Below, in pieces: positions 34,764-42,570 of a DNA stretch of 64,000 bases. Position numbers and translations under genes: made by a program. Location: assembly GCF_022570735.2 (NCBI RefSeq), contig NZ_JANCNS010000002.1, positions 496,001 to 560,000 on the forward strand, written 5' to 3'. Within the stretch, counting starts at the first letter, position 1. Each line of letters opens with the position of its first letter. The DNA comes from Christiangramia oceanisediminis. Its GTDB lineage: Bacteria > Bacteroidota > Bacteroidia > Flavobacteriales > Flavobacteriaceae. A model generated the notes under the pieces. That model had not been told where the DNA came from. It ran no database searches and saw only the letters and a list, made by a program, of their open reading frames with translations.

Positions 34764-35246
34764 TTACTTTGTATTTCTTGATGAAGAGTGCGTTTTAATT
34801 ATTTTCCATTTCCCATCTATCTTCTTAAGGACAGAAGTTGCCACCCCTTTTTTCTTTATCGTTCTACTATTGCCTTCATCATCTGGGTTGAGAACGATAG
34901 TGTAGATATAGGTTTCGGTAGTAAAGGCGTAGGGCAAATCTACTTCTGCATCAATTTCATAATCTGAAAATTCAAACTTCTTGAAATGACCTAATTCTGG
35001 CCCTAAGTGATGTTCTATATAGTGTGCGTATGAGCCTTCAACACCGCCAGATTCAAAAACTTCTGAGTCTTTTGTAAACAACTCAAAGGTGCCTTCAGTC
35101 GTCAGGTTTTGCAGCGCATCCTTATAGGTTTTCATTACTTTTAGAACAGCTTCTTTCTCGGTGCCTAAATCTACATTTTGGCTAAACATTTGGCCTGTGG
35201 CAAACGTAAGTAGCATTAGGATTGTTGTTAATTTTAGAGTTTTCAT
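34764..35246 (-). CDS. Secreted NTF2/SnoaL-like protein
   Basis: 160-aa protein with a signal peptide (to about residue 22, 'GQMFSQ') and an NTF2-like cone domain ('VLKVMKTYKDALQNLT', 'FELFTKDSEVFE', 'GKWKIIKTHSSSR'). No catalytic residues can be assigned. Probably a periplasmic accessory protein of the metal operon. Confidence 0.78.
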   Translation of the reverse strand: MKTLKLTTILMLLTFATGQMFSQNVDLGTEKEAVLKVMKTYKDALQNLTTEGTFELFTKDSEVFESGGVEGSYAHYIEHHLGPELGHFKKFEFSDYEIDAEVDLPYAFTTETYIYTIVLNPDDEGNSRTIKKKGVATSVLKKIDGKWKIIKTHSSSRNTK

Positions 35247-35264
35247 AATTTTAGTTATTAAGGG

Positions 35265-35813
35265 TTATTTATTTACTCGAATTCTATTCACATTTGCGAT
35301 ACCAAATACAAGGACAAAAAATCTGAGGGCCACCTCAAGTGCCACCAAGGTTTTAGTTGTAACCGTTATCGGGATTATATCGCCGTAGCCTACAGATGAA
35401 AATGTAATTAGACTGAAATAGGACATATCGAAAAATACCAACAGCCCGTTATTTCCCGAACTATTATTTATCTTGAAATGAGTAGAATCAAAAAAATGTA
35501 ATGCTGTATAGTCTATAGCGAATGAAAGTACAATCAGGACAATTAAAAATCCGAATAACACTAAAACGTGGCTCAGCAAATGGCTCTGTCCGATAATTTT
35601 CATTAATTGATTAAAGGATAAGGCTATGATAAATCCTATCTTTATTAGCGTAAGGGCCAATAGTATAACCACAGCACAGATAGCATTAATATTAGGCAAG
35701 ACATACAGCCCGATAGCTGTAGCAATAAGCACTACCAATAGTACGTACTTTGAACTATTGAAAAGTTGCCCATAAAAGGCAGCCGTGGTTTCTATATCCT
35801 TTTCTTCACTCAT
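35265..35813 (-). CDS. Two-TM-pore K+ channel protein
   Basis: 182-aa membrane protein with about four hydrophobic segments and a canonical K+ selectivity filter in 'TFSSVGYGDIIP' near residue 140, followed by the last pore helix. No C-terminal regulatory domain. Its ATG overlaps the stop of the FMN/GltB-like gene by 4 bp (35810-35813), so the two are translationally coupled. Confidence 0.88.
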   Translation of the reverse strand: MSEEKDIETTAAFYGQLFNSSKYVLLVVLIATAIGLYVLPNINAICAVVILLALTLIKIGFIIALSFNQLMKIIGQSHLLSHVLVLFGFLIVLIVLSFAIDYTALHFFDSTHFKINNSSGNNGLLVFFDMSYFSLITFSSVGYGDIIPITVTTKTLVALEVALRFFVLVFGIANVNRIRVNK

Positions 35814-37315
35814 TCTTTTGAGGGTTTTATAAAAATTTCTTGATATGTCTTTGTTTCGGTTTCGTTTATACGTCTAACAATGTATTTTCTATGTACGCCC
35901 GTTCTATTTTCAAGTCCCATTGAACCCAGTAACTCTTTAAAGGCTTGCATTGTGTTTTTATGGTAATTGGCTACTTTGTTCTTCTTGTCTTCCACAACTA
36001 ATGACGCTACCCTCGACGGTACCATTGTGGTTATGCCGGTAGGACAAGTATCTAAATTGCATTTTAAGGACTGCACACACCCCAAGGCAAACATCATTCC
36101 TCTGGCACTATAACAGGTATCGGCGCCGAGTGCCAACATTCTATAGATATCAAAAGCCGAAATGATTTTACCAGCTGCCATTAATTTTATCTCATCTCGC
36201 AAGTCATAATTTTTAAGAATCCGGTTTGCGAAATGAATAGCTTCAACGATCGGCAGCCCTGCCCAATGAAGTGATTCCATATGGGCAGCGCCCGTACCTC
36301 CTTCGGCACCGTCAATGGCAATGAAGTCTGGATAATTTTGCTTTTCAGCGAAAGATTGAACCATTCTTTCAAATTCATCTTTTTGCCCAATACATAGTTT
36401 AATACCAATTGGTTTGCCATTGGAAAGTTTTCTCAATTTTTCAACAAACGAAATCATTTCTTCATCGTTTCCAAATGCTGAATGGTGCGGTGGCGAAAGA
36501 ATTTCGGTTCCCTTTTCAACATCCCTGAATTTTGCGATTTCCTTTGTGTTTTTCTTTGCAGGTAGTATGGCACCAAACCCAGGTTTGGCTCCTTGTGAAA
36601 TTTTTATTTCAATCATTTTCACTACATCGTTGGTTGCGATGTCGGCGAATTTTTTGGCGTCAAAATTTCCTTCTGCATCACGACATCCAAAGTATCCAGT
36701 TCCAAACTGAAAGATAATATCTGCACCGTATTGTTGATGATAGGGTGTAAAGCCACCTTCACCCGTATTCTGGGCAAAACCAGCTATTTTAGCACCGCCA
36801 TTAAGGGCTAAGGTCGCATTTTTGCTTATTGAGCCATAGCTCATTCCCGCAAGATTTAGAATACTTGCAGAATAGGGTTTGTCGCACTTGGAACTTCCAA
36901 ATGTTACTCTAAAATCATCGTTGACTTCTTTTGCCGGATAGGTGGAATGTGTAAACCATTCACGACCAACTTCATCGTACGGTATTTGTGTGCCAAAAGG
37001 TTGACTTTTATTGGCATCTGCGGCACGCTTATAGACGATTTCCTTTTGTATCCAAGTAAAGGGTTGTCCTTCCGTACGGTTGAGCAATAATGTTTCCTGA
37101 ATAACGTGGCGCTGCTCCTCAAGAAAATTTGTGATTCTACCAAGCAAGGGATAGGTTCGCCTAATATTATTGGATTTTTGATAATAATCCAAAAGTCCTA
37201 AAATTAGGAAAGGAAGTATTACTAAGGCGAGCCACCATAGCAATGGATACAAGACGATTATGGCAACTAATGCCACAACCAAGATGATGTTCGTTATGAT
37301 AAATCCTTTTCTCAT
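35810..37315 (-). CDS. FMN-binding glutamate synthase-like protein
   Basis: 501-aa protein with two N-terminal TMs (about 5-45) and a GltB-type FMN barrel: 'GGAKIAGFAQNTGEGGF', 'FIAIDGAEGGTGAAHMESL', 'LMAAGKIISAFD' and a [3Fe-4S]-like Cys set 'CVQSLKCNLDTC'. No glutaminase domain, so it is not a full glutamate synthase. Membrane anchoring and coupling to a K+ channel are unusual. The reaction is unknown. Confidence 0.85.
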   Translation of the reverse strand: MRKGFIITNIILVVALVAIIVLYPLLWWLALVILPFLILGLLDYYQKSNNIRRTYPLLGRITNFLEEQRHVIQETLLLNRTEGQPFTWIQKEIVYKRAADANKSQPFGTQIPYDEVGREWFTHSTYPAKEVNDDFRVTFGSSKCDKPYSASILNLAGMSYGSISKNATLALNGGAKIAGFAQNTGEGGFTPYHQQYGADIIFQFGTGYFGCRDAEGNFDAKKFADIATNDVVKMIEIKISQGAKPGFGAILPAKKNTKEIAKFRDVEKGTEILSPPHHSAFGNDEEMISFVEKLRKLSNGKPIGIKLCIGQKDEFERMVQSFAEKQNYPDFIAIDGAEGGTGAAHMESLHWAGLPIVEAIHFANRILKNYDLRDEIKLMAAGKIISAFDIYRMLALGADTCYSARGMMFALGCVQSLKCNLDTCPTGITTMVPSRVASLVVEDKKNKVANYHKNTMQAFKELLGSMGLENRTGVHRKYIVRRINETETKTYQEIFIKPSKE

Positions 37316-37337
37316 TGCTCTTGTTTATAGTTCTTGT

Positions 37338-37985
37338 TTAATGTGAATGTCCACCATTTTCCTCGTGGCCTTCTTCGCTTTCGGTTCCGATATAATTTCC
37401 TTGTGGGCCAACTCCCTCTATATACACCAGCTGCGAACCATAATGTCCTGCTTCGGAAACGGAATAGGCCGAAAAAGCCATTACTACAAAAACTGCTATT
37501 TCGAAACCGCGCTTTAGTTTGACCCAAAACAGACTTGCTATTTTCAGAATAGCGGCAAGGGCACTGGACCATAGTGTCCAATTGGCATATTTATCGTGTT
37601 GTTCCAGTACGCTTTTTGCCATTTCGGTAAGGCCTTCTGTGTGCGGGTGTACAAATGTTCCAGCAACGTATGCCCCGATAAACCCAGACCCTACCATTAA
37701 AAGAATGACCCAATCCATTGTCCGGTTCAAAATAAACAGCTGTATCAACTGCAAGACCACCGCTAACAACAATAAAACTATGGGAAAATGTACGACCATA
37801 GGATGCAAATTGGGGAATGCATCAAAGTCTGCTTTTACAGAATCTGATTGTGCGGGCGATGTTATGCTGACCGATAATTCAGTTTCATCAAGGCTATTTC
37901 GTTTTTCATTTAAGGCAAGGGCTTTGGTCAAACTACCTAAGAAGGCAATGACCAAAATGATTGAAAAAAAATGTTTTGTTTTCAT
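37338..37985 (-). CDS. DUF2231-like membrane protein
   Basis: 215-aa protein with a signal/anchor sequence and about four further TMs. The 'FPNLHPMVVHFPIVLLLLAV' segment (about residue 57) is the hallmark of DUF2231, and 'FVHPHTEG' and 'EAGHYGSQLVY' add His residues that could bind metal or heme. A His-rich C-terminus ends 'EENGGHSH'. First clear gene of the operon leading through the GltB-like and channel genes toward cusB. Confidence 0.8.
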   Translation of the reverse strand: MKTKHFFSIILVIAFLGSLTKALALNEKRNSLDETELSVSITSPAQSDSVKADFDAFPNLHPMVVHFPIVLLLLAVVLQLIQLFILNRTMDWVILLMVGSGFIGAYVAGTFVHPHTEGLTEMAKSVLEQHDKYANWTLWSSALAAILKIASLFWVKLKRGFEIAVFVVMAFSAYSVSEAGHYGSQLVYIEGVGPQGNYIGTESEEGHEENGGHSH

Positions 37986-38000
37986 ATTTTACGGTTTTAA

Positions 38001-38105
38001 TTAGTCCCCTATGAGTTGTAGTGCTAAAGCCCAAAAAACTATGAGGGCTATAATAGCATACATTATATAATTGAACCACTTCTTTAGCGGGTTTTTATTT
38101 TGCAC
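38001..38105 (-). CDS. Possible 34-aa single-TM protein, GTG start
   Basis: Minus-strand frame from GTG 38105: basic start 'QNKNPLKKWFN' then one hydrophobic helix 'YIMYAIIALIVFWALALQL' and 'IGD'. The pattern (basic N-end, TM, short tail) suits a real small membrane protein, and it ends 16 bp before the DUF2231 gene. No Shine-Dalgarno and no ATG, so it remains a candidate. Confidence 0.4.
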   Translation of the reverse strand: MQNKNPLKKWFNYIMYAIIALIVFWALALQLIGD

Positions 38106-38189
38106 TTTGCTATTACCTGAATTGCAACATTATTTCATTGTTATATCTTCCTTTTTTATATGCAAAATCCTTTAAATAATACTTGAAAA

Positions 38190-38240
38190 TGAGAGGCAAC
38201 CTTTATTAACCAATAAACCAACCAAAATGTTTACCCCTCA
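38190..38240. repeat. Hairpin A with AACCAACCAAAA loop
   Basis: TGAGAGGCAAC pairs imperfectly with GTTTACCCCTCA about 40 nt on; the loop contains ATAAACCAACCAAAAT. First of three similar structures. Confidence 0.4.
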
Positions 38241-38405
38241 AAATCAAGTACTCTTCACTAAACTTCTCTTTTTCAAAATTTTTCTATTTTGCCTGAAACA
38301 GGTATAGCATTACAATCAATTCTAACGATTTGACATCTCTTCCTTTTTTTCAGGCCGCTATCAACCAAATCAACTTCCTTTTTCCTAAAATCTATTGTGC
38401 CTAAT

Positions 38406-38455
38406 TAAGAGAAAGGGCTTCACTAACCAACCAAAAGTATGTGCCCTCTCTCTTA
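38406..38455. repeat. Hairpin B with CACTAACCAACCAAAA loop
   Basis: TAAGAGAAAGGGC (38406-38418) pairs with GCCCTCTCTCTTA (38443-38455), 12 of 13 positions; the 24-nt loop contains CACTAACCAACCAAAAG. Confidence 0.6.
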
Positions 38456-38473
38456 TTAGGACTTAAATTTTTG

Positions 38474-38530
38474 CCTGACCTGGGAAGGAACTAACACTAA
38501 CCATCATCTATTTTTCCTTCCCACGACAGG
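38474..38530. repeat. Hairpin C with ACTAACCATC loop
   Basis: CCTGACCTGGGAAGGAA (38474-38490) pairs with 38514-38530 at 14 of 17 positions, including ten in a row; the 23-nt loop contains ACACTAACCATC. Confidence 0.6.
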
Positions 38531-38622
38531 ACTTAATGACTACCCAAGATATCCCAGACATCTTATTTACTTCTGTTAACTAATAAACCAGAGCAAAAAA
38601 AGATGCTTAGGGAAGGGATTAC

Positions 38623-39183
38623 CTATTGAATAGTCTTTTGAACTTTCCCGCACTTCAGCATTTTACTTCCGTAATATGGGTTTTTCACTTCGTTACTTGA
38701 GCTTAACCAAGCACTCCCTTTATCATACATTGGGCAATACTGCTCGTACAGCGTGTTTTTTGTACCTGTTATCGCCACCATATCTGTAATATCTTTACTC
38801 AAGGTTTTAAAATGTTCCCGTTGATGGTCTATGGCACTTTCAGAAATATGTTCTGCGTGCTCTGTGGCATCTTCTATGATATCGGCCAGTTCTTCCTGTT
38901 CTTCTTTGGAATAACTTTTCGTGTCAAATGCCTTAAGTGAGGCTACCAATTTAGTGCCTGACTGTGCCGCTTTTTTAGTATCATCTCCTACCAAAGCATC
39001 TTTTAAATTAAAGTAGTCACTTAATACGGCTTCTGCTTTTATATCGCTTTTGTCGTCCATCATTTTACTATGGTCCATTTTCATATCACCGTGATCGTGG
39101 TTCATTTTTTCTTTTTCCTGTGCATTGGTAAAAGAAACTGCTAACAATAGCATTGCTGCTATACTCATTTTTAGATTTTTCAT
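38623..39183 (-). CDS. Secreted DUF3347 protein
   Basis: 186-aa protein: signal peptide to about residue 21 ('SFTNAQ'), His/Met/Asp-rich linker ('[16 protein letters not shown]') and a DUF3347 domain ending in 'EQYCPMYD', '[19 protein letters not shown]' and 'KCGKV'. Very similar to the protein at 39.66 kb. Probable periplasmic copper-binding protein at the distal end of the cusA operon. Confidence 0.85.
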   Translation of the reverse strand: MKNLKMSIAAMLLLAVSFTNAQEKEKMNHDHGDMKMDHSKMMDDKSDIKAEAVLSDYFNLKDALVGDDTKKAAQSGTKLVASLKAFDTKSYSKEEQEELADIIEDATEHAEHISESAIDHQREHFKTLSKDITDMVAITGTKNTLYEQYCPMYDKGSAWLSSSNEVKNPYYGSKMLKCGKVQKTIQ

Positions 39184-39206
39184 TTTTATTATTTTTAAAT
39201 TATTGT

Positions 39207-39659
39207 TTATAAACTATCTTTTAATTGTGTGATAAAACTGATTAATTCTTCTGTCTCCGCTTCAGAAAACTTAGCATCTTTATGTATAAAAGTGTAAGAA
39301 TCCAAAGGCATTTCGCCATTTTCAATCTGCTTGATAATAGACCTTAACTTACTTGCTTTTCTGCGGCTGGATAATGAATCCCATTCGTTAAAATTAAGTT
39401 CGGCCTTGCCTTCTTTAATGTGGTCTTCCAAAAACCAAGCAACAGGTTGAATCTTATTATACCAAGGGTATTGAGTATTATTACTGTGGCAATCATAGCA
39501 GGATACCTGTAACTTTTTTTGAATAGTCTCTGGTACATTATTGACCAGCATAAAATCAGTTGACGGTACAGTATCACTTTGATTGCGTGTAGTGGGAATA
39601 AATTGAATTCCCACGAACGCTACCAGTAGTACTATTGCTATAATCTTTACAATTTTCAT
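39207..39659 (-). CDS. Heme-binding domain protein (CxxCH)
   Basis: 150-aa membrane-anchored periplasmic protein; TM at residues 4-20, then a Haem_bd domain with '[15 protein letters not shown]' near residue 53 (CxxCH heme site), '[19 protein letters not shown]', and a possible axial Met in 'GEMPLDSY'. Likely a c-type heme electron carrier. Its start is directly after the stop of the DUF3347 gene at 39.66 kb, no gap. Confidence 0.85.
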   Translation of the reverse strand: MKIVKIIAIVLLVAFVGIQFIPTTRNQSDTVPSTDFMLVNNVPETIQKKLQVSCYDCHSNNTQYPWYNKIQPVAWFLEDHIKEGKAELNFNEWDSLSSRRKASKLRSIIKQIENGEMPLDSYTFIHKDAKFSEAETEELISFITQLKDSL

Positions 39660-40274
39660 TTAGTTAATCTCTTTTTGCACCTTACCACAATTCAACATTT
39701 GACTTCCGTAATAAGGATTCTTAACGTCTTTGCTCATACTTAACCAAGCACTACCGCCATCGTACATTGGACAAAACTGTTGGTAAAGCGTGTTTTCTGT
39801 TCCTGTAATAGCAACCATATCGGTTACATCTTTGCTCAATATTTTAAAGTGCTCTCGCTGGTGTGCTATATCACTTTCTGAAATGTGTTCTGCGTGTTCA
39901 ACTGCATCTTCAACAATATCCTTTAATTCTGATTGCTGGGTATCGGTATATTGTGAAGCGTCAAAATCTCCTAAGGATGTTGCGAGGGTTGCCCCAAGTT
40001 CTTTGGCTTTACCATTATCATCTCCCACCAAGGCATTCTTTAAATTGAAATAGTCATTTAGTACTGCTTGCCCATTCCCATCTCCGTTCATAGCCATCTC
40101 CATATTTTGACCATCGTGATGACCATCACTATTATCGTGATTTGGATTTTCCTTATGCATTTCATTGCTCATTGGTGCTGCCGGTTCATTTTTACTTCCG
40201 TCTTTACAAGCAGTAACACTAACTAAAGCTATAGCGATTATGGGTATAATTAATTTTTGTTTAATCGTTTTCAT
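39660..40274 (-). CDS. DUF3347 lipoprotein
   Basis: 204-aa lipoprotein: lipobox Cys near residue 23 ('VSVTACKDG'), His/Met/Asn-rich linker ('[13 protein letters not shown]'), and DUF3347 domain ending '[10 protein letters not shown]', '[19 protein letters not shown]', 'NCGKV'. Paralog of the 38.62-kb protein; the pair flanks the heme-binding gene. Confidence 0.85.
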   Translation of the reverse strand: MKTIKQKLIIPIIAIALVSVTACKDGSKNEPAAPMSNEMHKENPNHDNSDGHHDGQNMEMAMNGDGNGQAVLNDYFNLKNALVGDDNGKAKELGATLATSLGDFDASQYTDTQQSELKDIVEDAVEHAEHISESDIAHQREHFKILSKDVTDMVAITGTENTLYQQFCPMYDGGSAWLSMSKDVKNPYYGSQMLNCGKVQKEIN

Positions 40275-40291
40275 CTTTGTTTATTTAAGGG

Positions 40292-40828
40292 TTATTTATT
40301 AATAGTTTTCTTTACCGACCCACATTTCAACATTTTATCTCCGAAATAGGGATTGGTTATTTCTTTAACATCGGCATACCAATAGGCACCCTCATTGTTA
40401 AATGCCATTGGGCAGAATTTTTTGTATATGGTTCCTTCAGATAATGCGTCTTCAAACATCGGCCCGGCCTTTTCGGTAAATTTGGCGAACAGTTTTCGTA
40501 GCGTTTCTATATCATCAGAATCTGCCATCTCTTGAGCGAGATTTTTCATCTCCATCCTTTCTTCTTCAAAAGACGCGGCCATATCCTTACTTATGGATTT
40601 TGCTTTTGCTGCATCACCTCTCACAAGCGCCATCTTAATTTCAAGGTAATTGTGCCATACTTTTCCCGTCATTCCGTCAATAAAACCTTGGTCTGCGATA
40701 TCTGCGGTTTTTTTCTTGGCCGCCTTCACCTCTTCTGGGGTGTTAATTTCTACGGTTTGTTTTTCCTTGCAGCTTACAATTGCAATGAGTGCAAGGGTTA
40801 GAATTGAAGTTTTTAATAGTGTTTTCAT
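40292..40828 (-). CDS. DUF3347 lipoprotein, diverged
   Basis: 178-aa lipoprotein: lipobox near residue 20 ('IAIVSCKEK'), no His-rich linker, and a DUF3347 domain ending 'KKFCPMAFNN', 'GAYWYADVKEITNPYFGD', 'KMLKCGSV'. The core Cys, Met and NPYFG motif are kept. Third in a run of three DUF3347 genes. Confidence 0.83.
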   Translation of the reverse strand: MKTLLKTSILTLALIAIVSCKEKQTVEINTPEEVKAAKKKTADIADQGFIDGMTGKVWHNYLEIKMALVRGDAAKAKSISKDMAASFEEERMEMKNLAQEMADSDDIETLRKLFAKFTEKAGPMFEDALSEGTIYKKFCPMAFNNEGAYWYADVKEITNPYFGDKMLKCGSVKKTINK

Positions 40829-40851
40829 TGTTTTTGAATTAAATTATTAAT

Positions 40852-41325
40852 CTATAGTTTAAAATGTTTTGGACCTAAATGGTCTAAGATTTCTTTTAAA
40901 TCTTGTCCTACGCTTTTTGCTATTTCTTCTATTTCGGATTTGTCAGAGATGCCCCAAGTTGTCTCAACGTCTTCGATGGAAACCTCGATTAAAGAAGCAT
41001 CTTCGATTGCTTTGATGCTAATTTTACAAGGCACGAGTGAGGTCATTTGGATATCGTTGGACAGTAAGTTGGCAGCCGTTTCTTTATGACAAACCATCAT
41101 AATTATTAGGTGAGACATATCGATGTTATAGTCCTTCAGGTAGTCCTTAACATCCATTTCTCCGATGATGTCAAATCCTTTGTCCTTTAAAACATCTCTT
41201 AACTGTGTTAGTGCCTCATCAAAAGTTATGGAACCGTAGCGTCTAACAATACTGTAAGATGTGTTTCGGCTCTCTGTATAATTTTGACTTTGTAATCGTT
41301 GTTTTTTGTCCGCACTATTTTCCAT
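40852..41325 (-). CDS. DUF302 protein
   Basis: 157-aa protein with a DUF302 domain ('TFDEALTQLRDVLKDKGFDI', 'HLIIMMVCHKETAANLL', 'MTSLVPCKISIKAI'). The two Cys near residues 86 and 105 match the family's conserved positions. No signal peptide is evident. Tandem with another DUF302 gene 7 bp upstream. Function unknown; common in metal and sulfur loci. Confidence 0.82.
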   Translation of the reverse strand: MENSADKKQRLQSQNYTESRNTSYSIVRRYGSITFDEALTQLRDVLKDKGFDIIGEMDVKDYLKDYNIDMSHLIIMMVCHKETAANLLSNDIQMTSLVPCKISIKAIEDASLIEVSIEDVETTWGISDKSEIEEIAKSVGQDLKEILDHLGPKHFKL

Positions 41326-41332
41326 ACTATTT

Positions 41333-41722
41333 CTATTTTAATCGACTAATTACTTTTTTGAGCCTCTCTGTAATTTCATTGGCAACATCATTTAATTTTT
41401 TGTTCTCAACTGCTTGCATCGATGCTAGCGGATTAATTGCCGCTACCTCTACTGTAGTTTCATTTTTTTGTTGAACTATAACATTGCAAGGCAACATCGT
41501 ACCTATTTTATCTTCTGCTTCTAGAGCCTTATTAGCAAATGGTGGATTGCAAGCACCTAAGATTTGATATCTTCTGAAATCAACATCAAGTTTCTTCTTT
41601 AGCGTTTCATTTACATTGATTTCTGTTAGTATTCCGAAACCTTCTTTTTTCAGTTCCTCAGTAACCTTTTCGATTACTTTGTCAAAGTCTTCGTTCAGGG
41701 TTTTATTGAAATAATAGTTCAT
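41333..41722 (-). CDS. DUF302 protein, second copy
   Basis: 129 aa from ATG 41722 (MNYYFNKTL); an earlier ATG would add 24 basic residues and overlap the SHOCT gene. DUF302 domain with 'DFDKVIEKVTEELKKEGFGI', 'YQILGACNPPFANKAL' and 'IGTMLPCNVIV'. Distinct from its neighbour but same family and same two Cys. Confidence 0.82.
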   Translation of the reverse strand: MNYYFNKTLNEDFDKVIEKVTEELKKEGFGILTEINVNETLKKKLDVDFRRYQILGACNPPFANKALEAEDKIGTMLPCNVIVQQKNETTVEVAAINPLASMQAVENKKLNDVANEITERLKKVISRLK

Positions 41723-41726
41723 CTTC

Positions 41727-41918
41727 TTAGTTTTTAGAGTTAATCGTTCGTTTTTGTTCTTCGTATTCCTCTTTTGATATTTCGCCCTTTGCAAAACGGT
41801 TGTCTAGTATATCCATAGAATTTTCCTTACTTCCAGGGTTTCGCAAACTTCCTCCTCTAAAAAGGAATATGGCCAAAATCAAAATAATCGGTATTAGTAT
41901 CCACCACCACATCATCAT
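41727..41918 (-). CDS. SHOCT-domain small membrane protein
   Basis: 63 aa: Trp-rich TM at the N-terminus ('MWWWILIPIILILAIFLF') and a C-terminal SHOCT motif ('DILDNRFAKGEISKEEYEEQ'). SHOCT pieces mediate oligomerisation. A paralog is at 54.55 kb. Confidence 0.85.
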   Translation of the reverse strand: MMMWWWILIPIILILAIFLFRGGSLRNPGSKENSMDILDNRFAKGEISKEEYEEQKRTINSKN

Positions 41919-41976
41919 AACTATATCTTTTAAATTGTTAAATAAACTGTTCTCATTGCCAATAGATTTCGGAAAT

Positions 41977-42537
41977 TTACTGCCCTTTATTCTTCATCTT
42001 TTCTTTCATTTTCTGCATCATTTCTGGATTTTTTTTCATCATCTTCTGCATCATTTCTTTCATCATTTCAGGGTTCTCATCCATCATTTGCGACATCCTT
42101 TTTTTCATCGCTTTTTTCATTTCATCATTACCGTGGATTTTTTCCATAAGCATTTTTCTCCCTTCATCGCTCTGCATCATTTTGTTAAGCATCTTCTCTT
42201 GCATCTTCACCTTCATTTCTGGGTTTTCATCCATCATCTTTTGCATATGCGATTGCATTTTTTCTTTCATCTCGGGGTTTTTCTGCATCATCACTTTCAT
42301 ATTGCCAGATTCCATTTGTTCCATATGGGATTTCATCAATATCATTTTGGCTTCTTCATTTTTTCGAGCCTCACTTATGAATGCAGCAAACTGAACAGGG
42401 TTTGAAATGATTTCTTCATAAACAGCATTTCTATTTTCTTCAACCTGCATAGTTTCACTTGCACTGAAAGTTGATTTGCAACCAACGAATGTTCCTATTA
42501 TTCCTATTACCATTAAAAGTTTTACTGTTGTTTTCAT
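41977..42537 (-). CDS. Met-rich lipoprotein with NPEM repeats
   Basis: 186-aa predicted lipoprotein (lipobox Cys near residue 20, 'GTFVGCKST'). The mature part is helical and extremely rich in Met, Lys and Glu with four NPEM units ('QKNPEMKEKMQ', 'DENPEMKVKMQ', 'DENPEMMKEMM', 'KKNPEMMQKMK') and many MxxM/MM pairs. Met-rich periplasmic proteins bind Cu(I) and Ag(I), so a copper-scavenging role is likely (inference). No named family recognised. Lies in the cusA-MCO operon after the APC permease. Confidence 0.75.
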   Translation of the reverse strand: MKTTVKLLMVIGIIGTFVGCKSTFSASETMQVEENRNAVYEEIISNPVQFAAFISEARKNEEAKMILMKSHMEQMESGNMKVMMQKNPEMKEKMQSHMQKMMDENPEMKVKMQEKMLNKMMQSDEGRKMLMEKIHGNDEMKKAMKKRMSQMMDENPEMMKEMMQKMMKKNPEMMQKMKEKMKNKGQ

Positions 42538-42570
42538 TTTATTATTTTTTAAAATTTATAAATCGTCTAT

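Larger units (their letters stand above)
38106..38622. other. Gene-free region with three hairpins
   Basis: About 500 bp without a credible gene, downstream of the DUF3347 gene on the minus strand. It contains three inverted repeats whose loops share the motif CTAACCA(A)C, listed separately. Confidence 0.6.

Noticed and set aside
41800-42405. 201-aa His/Phe-rich plus-strand frame
   Set aside because: Exact antisense of the Met-rich lipoprotein; Met/Lys/Glu codons give His/Phe/Leu on the other strand.
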